From: Spirochaetales bacterium
Lineage (GTDB): Bacteria; Spirochaetota; Spirochaetia; SZUA-6; JAFGRV01
Reading direction: 5' to 3'
Length of the DNA stretch: 55,785 bases
Assembly (NCBI GenBank): GCA_016935735.1
Contig: JAFGQK010000241.1
Location: forward strand, 1 to 55,785
The position numbers and the translations under genes are program-made. The notes under the pieces are model-generated. The model ran no database searches and was not told where the DNA came from. It saw nothing but the letters and a program-made list of their open reading frames with translations. Each line of letters begins with the position of its first letter. Position 1 is the stretch's first letter. Shown here one piece after another: positions 8,055 to 14,664 of this stretch.

Positions 8055-9606
8055 ATGAGTTTCTCCTTTTTCTTAATCGTACCTGTTCAATATCACTGGT
8101 AAAAAGATCCCTTAAGTCGTTTAACCCGAGGGATAAAAGTGCCATCCTGTCTATTCCGAGTCCCCATGCAAGAACAGGGACATTTATCCCGAGTGGTTTG
8201 GTTACTTCCGGGCGGAAAATACCTGAACCGCCCAGTTCAAACCATCCGAGTACATCATGTTTGATATGCACCTCTACCGATGGTTCGGTAAAAGGAAAAT
8301 ATGCAGGAACATATTTCACTTCCTTTGATCCTGCCACCTCCACTGCAAATACTTTCAGGAGACCTAAAAGATTCTTCAAATGCACATGTTCCCCAAGGAC
8401 AATTCCTTCAATTTGATAAAAATCTGCCGCATGAGTGGCATCGACCGTATCCGGCCGGAAACACCGCACAACACCGAAATATTTACCCGGAATCTTTGCC
8501 TTTGTAAGGGTTTTTGCAGAAAGAACAGTACCCTGACTCCGCAGGATAAGTCTTTTTGTAAAATTCCTGTCAAATGAATAATTCCAGCCGCGGCTGCCTG
8601 TTTCCCACCCATTTTCATGGGTTTTCGCTACATGATCAAGGTATGGATTTTCTATTTCTTTTGCATATTGAGGTTCGGTAATATAAAATACATCATGAAT
8701 ATCACGGGCAGAATGGAATTGAGGCATAAAGAGTGCATCAGAATTCCAGAATTCCGTTTCCACAAGCGGACCTTCAAATTCCTCAAACCCCAGTGATATG
8801 AGTTTATCTTTTAAATCTACTAAAAAATTAACATACGGATTCTTTCTCCCCAGCAATACACGGGAAGGAGGAACATTAATGTTATATCCCCTGAAACCTT
8901 TTGTTTTCCATTCACCCCGTGCCAGTATTTCGGGAGTTAGAATCCCGATCTCTTCCCCGGTAATCCCTCTCTCCTTCAGAGCCTTGCCTGCAGATACTCC
9001 ATCATCAGTAATGGAGTAGGATATTTTTTCACGTTCTGCAATCTTGAAAATACCGGCTGCGGAACCGCGTTTTTTACTATGCTGTAATACAATACCTTTT
9101 TGTTCTTCTGTAAGGGAATCGAGAAGAACCTGCCCCTGATCTGAAACAGAAGCAATAAGGTCTTTAAGAACATCCATCTTTTTATTACCGGAACAATCGC
9201 CAATACAAACCCGTTTTTCCTTATCCATAAGAAGAACACCCTCTTTTGAAAGAGACCCAAAGGCTGATCCGGCATCCTTATTCTCTATACCCATTTTTTT
9301 TGCAATATCCGGGAGGGTAAGCGGTCCTTCCTTTTCCAGAAGCCGGATCATACATTCTTCAGGTGTGCCGGCTTTATGATACTCCTCTCCCAATTCAGTT
9401 ATTTCCAGGAAAACATGTTTTTCCCTTTGTGATTCTTTTATAAGGGCTTTTTGAGAAAGCCAGCTAAAAACCTGGTTGCACTGGCCAAGATTAAAAGACA
9501 ATGTATCCATGAGTAATTCATTTGTCAATTTCTCCCCTCTGGTAAACTGAAGGAGGACTTTGATTTCAAGGGGATGAAGTCCTTTTATAATGCTCTCCTT
9601 TTCCAT
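8041..9606 (-). CDS. pheS: Phenylalanyl-tRNA synthetase alpha subunit, archaeal/spirochaetal type
   Basis: The 521-residue protein carries N-terminal winged-helix repeats (about residues 5-200) followed by the class II catalytic core with motif 2 (FRPDTVDATHAADFYQIEG) and motif 3 (AWGLGIDRMALL). Long alpha chains of this kind belong to the archaeal/eukaryotic branch and are found in spirochaetes. I place the start at 9606, where AGGAG lies five bases before ATG. The open frame runs on to 9747, but that stretch forms several hairpins and is better read as leader RNA. Confidence 0.95.
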   Translation of the reverse strand: MEKESIIKGLHPLEIKVLLQFTRGEKLTNELLMDTLSFNLGQCNQVFSWLSQKALIKESQREKHVFLEITELGEEYHKAGTPEECMIRLLEKEGPLTLPDIAKKMGIENKDAGSAFGSLSKEGVLLMDKEKRVCIGDCSGNKKMDVLKDLIASVSDQGQVLLDSLTEEQKGIVLQHSKKRGSAAGIFKIAEREKISYSITDDGVSAGKALKERGITGEEIGILTPEILARGEWKTKGFRGYNINVPPSRVLLGRKNPYVNFLVDLKDKLISLGFEEFEGPLVETEFWNSDALFMPQFHSARDIHDVFYITEPQYAKEIENPYLDHVAKTHENGWETGSRGWNYSFDRNFTKRLILRSQGTVLSAKTLTKAKIPGKYFGVVRCFRPDTVDATHAADFYQIEGIVLGEHVHLKNLLGLLKVFAVEVAGSKEVKYVPAYFPFTEPSVEVHIKHDVLGWFELGGSGIFRPEVTKPLGINVPVLAWGLGIDRMALLSLGLNDLRDLFTSDIEQVRLRKRRNSYAEN

Positions 9607-9651
9607 ATACTCCTGCCTTTCACTCCAGATTCTTATTGGTACAGGATATAT

Positions 9652-9744
9652 AAAAAAGTGTAAAGGGGTGGCTATTATGAAAACATCGCCTTTACGGATA
9701 AAATAAACCCTTTTTTGCCGGGTTTTAAAAAGGCAAAGCCTTTT
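9652..9744 (-). promoter_or_regulatory. Candidate attenuator leader of the pheS operon
   Basis: Reading the minus strand, three hairpins follow each other before pheS: AAAAGGC/GCCTTTT (9744-9727), AAACCC/GGGTTT (9725-9705) and GTAAAGG/CCTTTAC (9695-9660). The last is followed within two bases by six U residues (9657-9652), the layout of an intrinsic terminator, about 45 bases before the pheS ATG. An ATG at 9747 opens a frame through the leader that includes an FF doublet just before the pheS start. Attenuation by Phe supply is an inference; the last stem is short and its loop is large. Confidence 0.4.
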
Positions 9745-9746
9745 CA

Positions 9747-9775
9747 TTGACTTTTTATAGAAAAGAAATTAAACT
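9747..9775 (+). promoter_or_regulatory. Sigma-70-like promoter for the small gene at 9837
   Basis: TTGACT at 9747-9752 and TAAACT at 9770-9775 are separated by exactly 17 bases and point toward the 60-residue ORF at 9837. It is back to back with the pheS leader. Confidence 0.55.
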
Positions 9776-9836
9776 TAAAAGGTAAAGGATAATTCGACCT
9801 GGAACTCGTAAAAATGAATCTGGAAGAAAGGATATT

Positions 9837-10019
9837 ATGAAAGCACATATCATCAGTCTGTCAAGGGGATCTGTTCAAATCGGTGCCACTGTTTTTCAAC
9901 CATTTGCAAATAAAAGAACAGAAATTCCCGAATTTGATGTTGCTGAAGAATCGATGGAAGAAGCCAAAAGGGTACTTGTTGAATACTTAAAAAATACCTG
10001 TAAAAACGAGAAAAAATAG
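9837..10019 (+). CDS. Small protein of unknown function (60 aa)
   Basis: This 60-residue ORF has a GAAAGGA box eight bases before its ATG and a good promoter-like sequence 60 bases upstream, which together argue that it is real. The product has a short beta-like first half (MKAHIISLSRGSVQIGATVF) and a helical, Glu/Lys-rich second half. There is no signal peptide or membrane segment. I do not recognise a family. It is converging with the exported-protein gene that ends at 10036. Confidence 0.5.
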   Translation: MKAHIISLSRGSVQIGATVFQPFANKRTEIPEFDVAEESMEEAKRVLVEYLKNTCKNEKK

Positions 10020-10035
10020 ATCCGAAAAACCCGTA

Positions 10036-10632
10036 TTAATCCCCTGATAGTGAAATGATTCTTTCTACAATTATCTCTTTAACAAAAGGCGATATATCTT
10101 CGAGGGAGGTATCTTCAATCCCGGATACTTTTATAACACGTCCAATAGACTTCTTAATCATATCTTTTTTCGGCCCATAAACATAATGACTTACCCTGGA
10201 CTTTGATTCCCAGTTTGTAATAATACACACGCTATTATTCATTCCCAGTTCAATCTTTCCTTCAATTTCTATTTGCCTGGCTTTATTCCAATCCGGCTGC
10301 GGGGAATCCTGGACAACAAGGATTTCCGTCACAAGCAATGTATTCCCTGCTTCACTTATCTGACCGCGGATACATAGATACAGACCGGCCTTTTTCCCTA
10401 TATCCTTTGCCCTATTCCCTGAAAGTGTATACACTGTTTTTTCTTCATCATTCTGTCCGGCAATAAGAAGAACATCCTTAACGTTATTTACTTCCACCAA
10501 TCCAAAATAGATTGACCCCATTTTGTTGTCCGATTCGGTATTATCCGGTTTTTGTTTCTCTTTTTGCCCAAGGCTATACAGAAAGGACACGGAAGTTATT
10601 AATAAAAACAGCATCAATACTATTCTTTTCAT
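10036..10632 (-). CDS. Exported protein of unknown function (198 aa)
   Basis: The N-terminus (KRIVLMLFLLITSVSFLYS) is a signal peptide, followed by a Lys/Asn-rich linker and about 150 residues of mainly beta-strand character with OB-fold-like spacing (TLSGNRAKDIGKKAGLYLCI, GQISEAGNTLLVTEILVVQD). The mature protein probably works in the periplasm or at the cell surface. The start at 10632 has GAGGAG seven bases upstream; a GTG directly in front (10635) is an alternative. It follows the gene at 10656 closely on the same strand. No family assigned. Confidence 0.7.
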   Translation of the reverse strand: MKRIVLMLFLLITSVSFLYSLGQKEKQKPDNTESDNKMGSIYFGLVEVNNVKDVLLIAGQNDEEKTVYTLSGNRAKDIGKKAGLYLCIRGQISEAGNTLLVTEILVVQDSPQPDWNKARQIEIEGKIELGMNNSVCIITNWESKSRVSHYVYGPKKDMIKKSIGRVIKVSGIEDTSLEDISPFVKEIIVERIISLSGD

Positions 10633-10655
10633 CACATACTCCTCATCTTACTATT

Positions 10656-11030
10656 TTAAGCAAACGTATTAAGGATAAGTCCTGTTTGGGGTCTTATGTT
10701 ATTATAGGCTTTTACCGAAGATTCATGGAAAGAAAGTTCCTGCTTGAAATTCGAGATAAGCGTATCTATTGTTTCAGGAGATATTCGAACAAATTTTTCT
10801 GCCATATTTGTTTGTCCAATAAGCCGTTCGATAAGGTTATCCAGCATTCTTAATTTATAGACAGGAACCCCTTCGCCATTCATTCTTGCAGGGATTGCAG
10901 TAATATGTTTGAATCTTGCATAAATACTCTGGCTGGGTTTTAAGGGAACCGTAATTTTACCTGTCCCATGCTTAAGCCGGATAATATTGGGAATGATTAC
11001 AGGCTGTACAGAAGAAATACCCTGAATCAC
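10656..11030 (-). CDS. Hypothetical protein (124 aa), GTG start
   Basis: This 124-residue soluble protein starts with GTG at 11030, preceded by GAGGAG at six bases. It has a conserved-looking N-terminal half with PSQSIYARFKHITAIPA and VPVYKLRMLDNLIERLI, and a helical C-terminal half. No known motif is visible. It lies between the exported-protein gene and the dksA-like gene, all on the minus strand, so it may belong to their transcription unit. Confidence 0.6.
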   Translation of the reverse strand: MIQGISSVQPVIIPNIIRLKHGTGKITVPLKPSQSIYARFKHITAIPARMNGEGVPVYKLRMLDNLIERLIGQTNMAEKFVRISPETIDTLISNFKQELSFHESSVKAYNNIRPQTGLILNTFA

Positions 11031-11133
11031 AAAAAACTCCTCTTTATAACTATCGGTATCTTCTTGAGCCTGGTTTATATTTTTTATATTTCAATAAAAA
11101 AGAGCAGTTGAATGATTACAGCCAACGCATAAG

Positions 11134-11490
11134 CTATCTATGTCTTCTTTCATCTTTAGATTTGCATTTAATACAGAGAAAAGCATAAGGAATAGCCCTG
11201 AGCCGTTCTTCAGGAATTTTCTCCCCGCATTTCATACATTTTCCATAATGTTCATTTTCAATTCTCGCAATAGCAGCATCAATAAGCTGAAGACGGTTTA
11301 TTTCCTGGGCTTCGAGGGTTTTGAGCATTTTTTTATCTATATCATCAGACGCTATGTCTGCAAAATCCTTGGGGTCCTTATCTTCGATAAGTTCTCTAAA
11401 CTCCTCATTCTCTGCGGCTATATTCTGTATAATGAGTTGTTTTTGCTTGATAAGCATTTCTTTCATTTCCTGTATAAAGGCCTTATCCAT
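11134..11490 (-). CDS. dksA: DksA/TraR-family C4 zinc finger protein
   Basis: The 118-residue protein has a coiled-coil N-terminal region rich in Glu and Lys and a C-terminal four-cysteine zinc finger (CMKCGEKIPEERLRAIPY then CIKC), the mark of the DksA/TraR family. These proteins enter the secondary channel of RNA polymerase and modulate transcription, often with ppGpp. The EDKDPKDFADIASDDID stretch precedes the helix carrying the family's acidic tip. The symbol is by family only: DksA paralogues such as YocK-type proteins look alike. Confidence 0.85.
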   Translation of the reverse strand: MDKAFIQEMKEMLIKQKQLIIQNIAAENEEFRELIEDKDPKDFADIASDDIDKKMLKTLEAQEINRLQLIDAAIARIENEHYGKCMKCGEKIPEERLRAIPYAFLCIKCKSKDERRHR

Positions 11491-11608
11491 TTCCTATCCT
11501 CTATAAAATTATTTTTTTATTGGATCTCTTTGCCACTATCCTTTCCGGTTTCACAATGCTTATTCTCTATTCAAAGTTCTATGATCCAATAGTTTTTTTG
11601 CGAATGCA

Positions 11609-11672
11609 ACTATGGACTAAAACAAAAAAAATGTCAAGCATCATTGACAAATCTATATAAGTTCTTTATACT
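11609..11672. promoter_or_regulatory. Divergent promoters of infA (+) and the dksA-like gene (-)
   Basis: On the plus strand TTGACA at 11644-11649 and TATACT at 11667-11672 are 17 bases apart, an almost consensus sigma-70 promoter for infA. On the minus strand TTGACA at 11637-11632 and CATAGT at 11614-11609, also 17 bases apart, point at the dksA-like gene. The two -35 boxes are only six bases apart. Confidence 0.7.
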
Positions 11673-11723
11673 GACATTCAGAGAACTGCCATATTTCGAG
11701 CAGGTGATAAATAAGGAGGTCCA

Positions 11724-11942
11724 GTGGCCAAAGAAGATGCAATCGAAGTACAGGGAATTGTAAAAGAGTCCCTTCCAAATACAATGTTCAGAGTGGAACT
11801 GGACAATGGACATATTATTCTAGCCCACCTTTCCGGGAAAATGAGAAAACATTATATAAGAATTGTCCCTGGTGATGTCGTAAAAGTAGCTCTTTCTCCC
11901 TATGATCTTACACGGGGCAGGATTATTTACCGGTCCGGCTAA
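11724..11942 (+). CDS. infA: Translation initiation factor IF-1
   Basis: This 72-residue S1-like OB-fold protein matches IF-1 from end to end ([64 protein letters not shown]). IF-1 binds the ribosomal A site of the 30S subunit during initiation. It starts with GTG at 11724, right behind an ideal AAGGAGGT. Its last four bases overlap the end of the convergent Smr gene. Confidence 0.98.
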   Translation: MAKEDAIEVQGIVKESLPNTMFRVELDNGHIILAHLSGKMRKHYIRIVPGDVVKVALSPYDLTRGRIIYRSG

Positions 11943-12373
11943 CGAATAAAAACCCATAAAGCCCCGCTTCCGCCAAATTCTTTTTCAGCGATACCGCATT
12001 CACCAGTAAGCGGATTTGTCTGGATATACTCCCTGATCTTTTTTGCAAGAGTATAGAGTTGCCTGGAATGTCTGCCTTTTCCATGAATTATAAGTACTTT
12101 TTTTATACCCGCTTTTTTACACTCAAATAAAAACCGGTCAACTGCTTTACATGCATCCTTTACCATCATTCCATGAAGATCCAGGGTCTTTTGCGGTTTC
12201 ATTCTTAACCGTTTTGCACGTTCTTCCCCTGGAAACTTATCTTTCTGCTGTAATTCCTTTTCCTGTATACTTGCATTATCCGGGAGATACTTATCCAGGT
12301 AATTATCCATGTGTATTTGATTATTCTTATTCTTATTCTTTTCCCATTCATCCAGTATTTTGTGAAAGTCCAT
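11939..12373 (-). CDS. Smr-domain protein
   Basis: This 144-residue protein has a charged N-terminal extension and a C-terminal Smr domain: [19 protein letters not shown], then [11 protein letters not shown], then [10 protein letters not shown]. Smr domains of MutS2 and stand-alone proteins are nucleases or nucleic-acid-binding modules; the LDLHG and HGKG motifs carry the usual His residues. The gene converges on infA with a four-base overlap. Which nucleic acid it acts on cannot be read from the sequence. Confidence 0.85.
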   Translation of the reverse strand: MDFHKILDEWEKNKNKNNQIHMDNYLDKYLPDNASIQEKELQQKDKFPGEERAKRLRMKPQKTLDLHGMMVKDACKAVDRFLFECKKAGIKKVLIIHGKGRHSRQLYTLAKKIREYIQTNPLTGECGIAEKEFGGSGALWVFIR

Positions 12374-12407
12374 ATCAGTTTAATATAATAAAAAAGCTGC
12401 TATTAAA

Positions 12408-12453
12408 GGAAGTACCTTATTCAGGAAGTACTTTGTTCAGGAAGTACCTGAAC
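12408..12453. repeat. Three 16-bp tandem repeats with GGAAGTAC core
   Basis: GGAAGTAC begins at 12408, 12424 and 12440, an exact 16-base period, with TTCA before the second and third. The last unit is part of a perfect 7-bp hairpin (GTTCAGG/CCTGAAC, 12435-12453). The array lies between the Smr and AraC genes, and the stop and last four codons of the AraC gene are inside it. Confidence 0.75.
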
Positions 12454-13627
12454 AGATAGATTTTATTCCATACCCATTTTCCAGATTTTCAATAAAATCC
12501 AATTCCATAATATGAGAAAATATTTTGGTTTCCTTTTTTTTGTTCATGGATATTTTCTTATACTGGGAGGGAGACATATTGGTATGTTTTTTAAATATTT
12601 TATTAAATGCCGATTTTGAATTGAATCCCGCATTGAAAGCAATAGTTAAAATACTTTCATTTTCCAGGGAGTTATCGGCAAGAAGGTTTTTTACTGCTTT
12701 AATCCTGAATCCATTTATAAAATCATAAAAATTAATTCCCAAAATACTGTTTAAAAGATGGGAAAGAAGATTCCTGGAAATATGAACCCTATCTGCAAGA
12801 AGTGGCAGGGTAAGATCCGGGTCTGTATACAATTTTTCTTTTTTCATAACAAGGAACAATCGATTTAGATATTCCTTTGAATTCTGTTCAGAAAGATGTA
12901 ATTTCTTATATACTGAATGATTGTTCTCTTTATCCCAGGTAATAAAAAGAAGACCCGGTTTCAAAATGCTTATATATCCAAAGAAATAGATGATAAAAGT
13001 CACAAATAACGGGGGAAGCCAGACAAGCACATCGTTGTTTATGATAAAAATTTTCCCAACAGAGCTCATTAAGCAGAGTATATTATAAATAAAACAGGTA
13101 AAAATGAGGATTTCGTGAATACTCAAATCCTTTTTATTTACAATAATTCCGTTCTTTTCCTGCCCTGCCATTTTCCTGTAACAATAGAACAAATAGCTGC
13201 TTAATTGTATAAATACAACAAAAGAGAAGAGAACTTTTATCATATCCATAAAGCCGTGAAGATGTATAATCATGCCAGGAGTAAAAAAAGTAACTGGAAT
13301 AATAAAGAGAAAAGAAATAGAAAATGGTAATAAATGAATAATATCTTTTTTTCTGAAATGGAATGAATGGAAACGGAGAACTTTCATGATAAAAAATAAA
13401 ACCGGTCCATAGAGAAACCGGAGACAATGATCAATTCGTAAAAAGGAGATAGCTGAAACAGAGGAAAAAAGTATATCCAGCAAGAAAATCGATAACAGAC
13501 ATACAAGCATACGATTTACCAGTTGTTCGCCCCTCTTTGTTGTTAAAAGGGCACTCGATAAAAAAAGCCCCTGGACAATTCCCGTAATTGCTATAATTGT
13601 TAAAAAATCTACTTTAAACCACTCCAT
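12437..13627 (-). CDS. AraC-family regulator with seven-helix membrane domain
   Basis: The 396-residue protein starts with about seven hydrophobic segments (residues 5-240, for example FLTIIAITGIVQGLFLSSAL and ILIFTCFIYNILCLMSSVG) and ends in a two-helix AraC DNA-binding domain (SRNLLSHLLNSILGINFYDF, then ILTIAFNAGFNSKSAFNKIF and MSPSQYK). It is therefore a membrane-anchored transcription factor that may sense a ligand or the membrane state. The start at 13627 has AGAGGA upstream; the open frame continues to 13660. Its last residues (SGTS) are encoded by a tandem repeat. Its target is unknown, but duplicated motifs upstream may be autoregulatory sites. Confidence 0.85.
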   Translation of the reverse strand: MEWFKVDFLTIIAITGIVQGLFLSSALLTTKRGEQLVNRMLVCLLSIFLLDILFSSVSAISFLRIDHCLRFLYGPVLFFIMKVLRFHSFHFRKKDIIHLLPFSISFLFIIPVTFFTPGMIIHLHGFMDMIKVLFSFVVFIQLSSYLFYCYRKMAGQEKNGIIVNKKDLSIHEILIFTCFIYNILCLMSSVGKIFIINNDVLVWLPPLFVTFIIYFFGYISILKPGLLFITWDKENNHSVYKKLHLSEQNSKEYLNRLFLVMKKEKLYTDPDLTLPLLADRVHISRNLLSHLLNSILGINFYDFINGFRIKAVKNLLADNSLENESILTIAFNAGFNSKSAFNKIFKKHTNMSPSQYKKISMNKKKETKIFSHIMELDFIENLENGYGIKSICSGTS

Positions 13628-13690
13628 AGTATTTTCCTCTTCAATTATTAATATATGCAATAAGTGTGCCAGAATATCTTTTCACATTTA

Positions 13691-13831
13691 TTTCCTTATA
13701 ATACAAAGAGTTATGTAGAATTCTCATAAAAATGATCTTTATACATTATTTGCATAATTGATAAGCAAAAAATATGCCAGAAATTATAGTTGTATAATAA
13801 TTTCCTGTAATATAAAGAATTATGTTGGATT
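13691..13831. promoter_or_regulatory. Two direct copies of a 31-base motif upstream of the AraC gene
   Basis: The sequence starting TTTCCTTATAATACAAAG at 13691 recurs as TTTCCTGTAATATAAAG at 13801, each continuing with A-rich DNA and TTATGT-GATT. The copies are 110 bases apart, close to ten helical turns. Direct-repeat sites are usual for AraC proteins, so these are candidate binding sites; that is an inference. The rest of 13628-13870 shows no gene. Confidence 0.4.
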
Positions 13832-13870
13832 GCACTATTGCACGGGGAAATTGCAAATTTGCATGATATT

Positions 13871-14647
13871 TTAGCTATGGTTTCTTGTTTTGCCCATACC
13901 AATACGGGTAAGGGCAAAATCATATTTCACCGGATCCGCAGGATTAATCTTTATAAATTCCCCGGTAATTTCCATAGCAGTTTTTATATCTGCCTGATTC
14001 CTCCGGGTAAACCCGAAATCCCGGGCAATCCGGTGCATGTGTGTATCCAGGGGAATGATAAGTTTTGAACAGGGCAGGCCGGACCATGGACCCGGGTCAA
14101 TTTCATCCTTACGTATCATCCACCGGAGGAACAGGTGAAGCCGTTTACAGGCACTTCCCTTACCCGGATCCGGGAGGAGGCTTGATTTTGTTTCAGTGAA
14201 AAAGGATCGTAATTCCCTGATAAAACCGGTAAGAGCAGGAACAAAGGTGGTGTGACTATCCTTATAGTGGGAGAGAAAGCACTGGTATAATGATCCATGA
14301 ATCCTGTAGATATTTTTGCATGCAACCAGGAAGGAACCTACTTCTTCACCAGAGGTAAACCGGTGCTTAAATCCTGAAAATAATGACAGAAGATACCTGT
14401 CACTCATATCCAGCAGGTACTCGGGAGAAAGAGTAATACTATTTATGACTTCCCGGATACTTTTATGAATTTGTGCTACCCGCCCATATGAAAGAGCGGA
14501 TACAACAAGCCCGGTAAGTTCACAGGAGTTTTTATCTGTGTGAGTATGAAGAAACATAACCGGGTCTGTAAAGATATACTGATAATCGTTATATTGAAAA
14601 TAAATATGCTCCAGGTAATGAAAAGTATATTGTTTCTTAACAGGCAC
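13871..14647 (-). CDS. TIGR02757/DUF2400 family protein
   Basis: This 258-residue protein fits the TIGR02757 family, known from many anaerobic and deep-branching bacteria and still without a settled function. Its conserved signature covers GSACKRLHLFLRWMIRKDEI, LIIPLDTHMHRIARDFGF and PADPVKYDFALTRIG in the C-terminal half; the early part (FLHTHTDKNSCELTGLV) is also typical. The LFLRWMIR and LDTH motifs recall the helix-hairpin-helix DNA glycosylase fold, which suggests a DNA-related role. It starts with GTG, 17 bases after the ClpC stop, so the two are probably one operon. Confidence 0.8.
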   Translation of the reverse strand: MPVKKQYTFHYLEHIYFQYNDYQYIFTDPVMFLHTHTDKNSCELTGLVVSALSYGRVAQIHKSIREVINSITLSPEYLLDMSDRYLLSLFSGFKHRFTSGEEVGSFLVACKNIYRIHGSLYQCFLSHYKDSHTTFVPALTGFIRELRSFFTETKSSLLPDPGKGSACKRLHLFLRWMIRKDEIDPGPWSGLPCSKLIIPLDTHMHRIARDFGFTRRNQADIKTAMEITGEFIKINPADPVKYDFALTRIGMGKTRNHS

Positions 14648-14664
14648 AGGAGTTGATCCTTTAT

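Noticed and set aside
9607-9747. N-terminal extension of PheS
   Set aside because: It codes for basic, Phe-rich residues not found at the start of PheS and coincides with three hairpins; AGGAG supports 9606.
13711-13923. 70-codon minus-strand frame upstream of the AraC gene
   Set aside because: AT-rich, no ribosome-binding site, and it overlaps the TIGR02757 end; better read as regulatory DNA.
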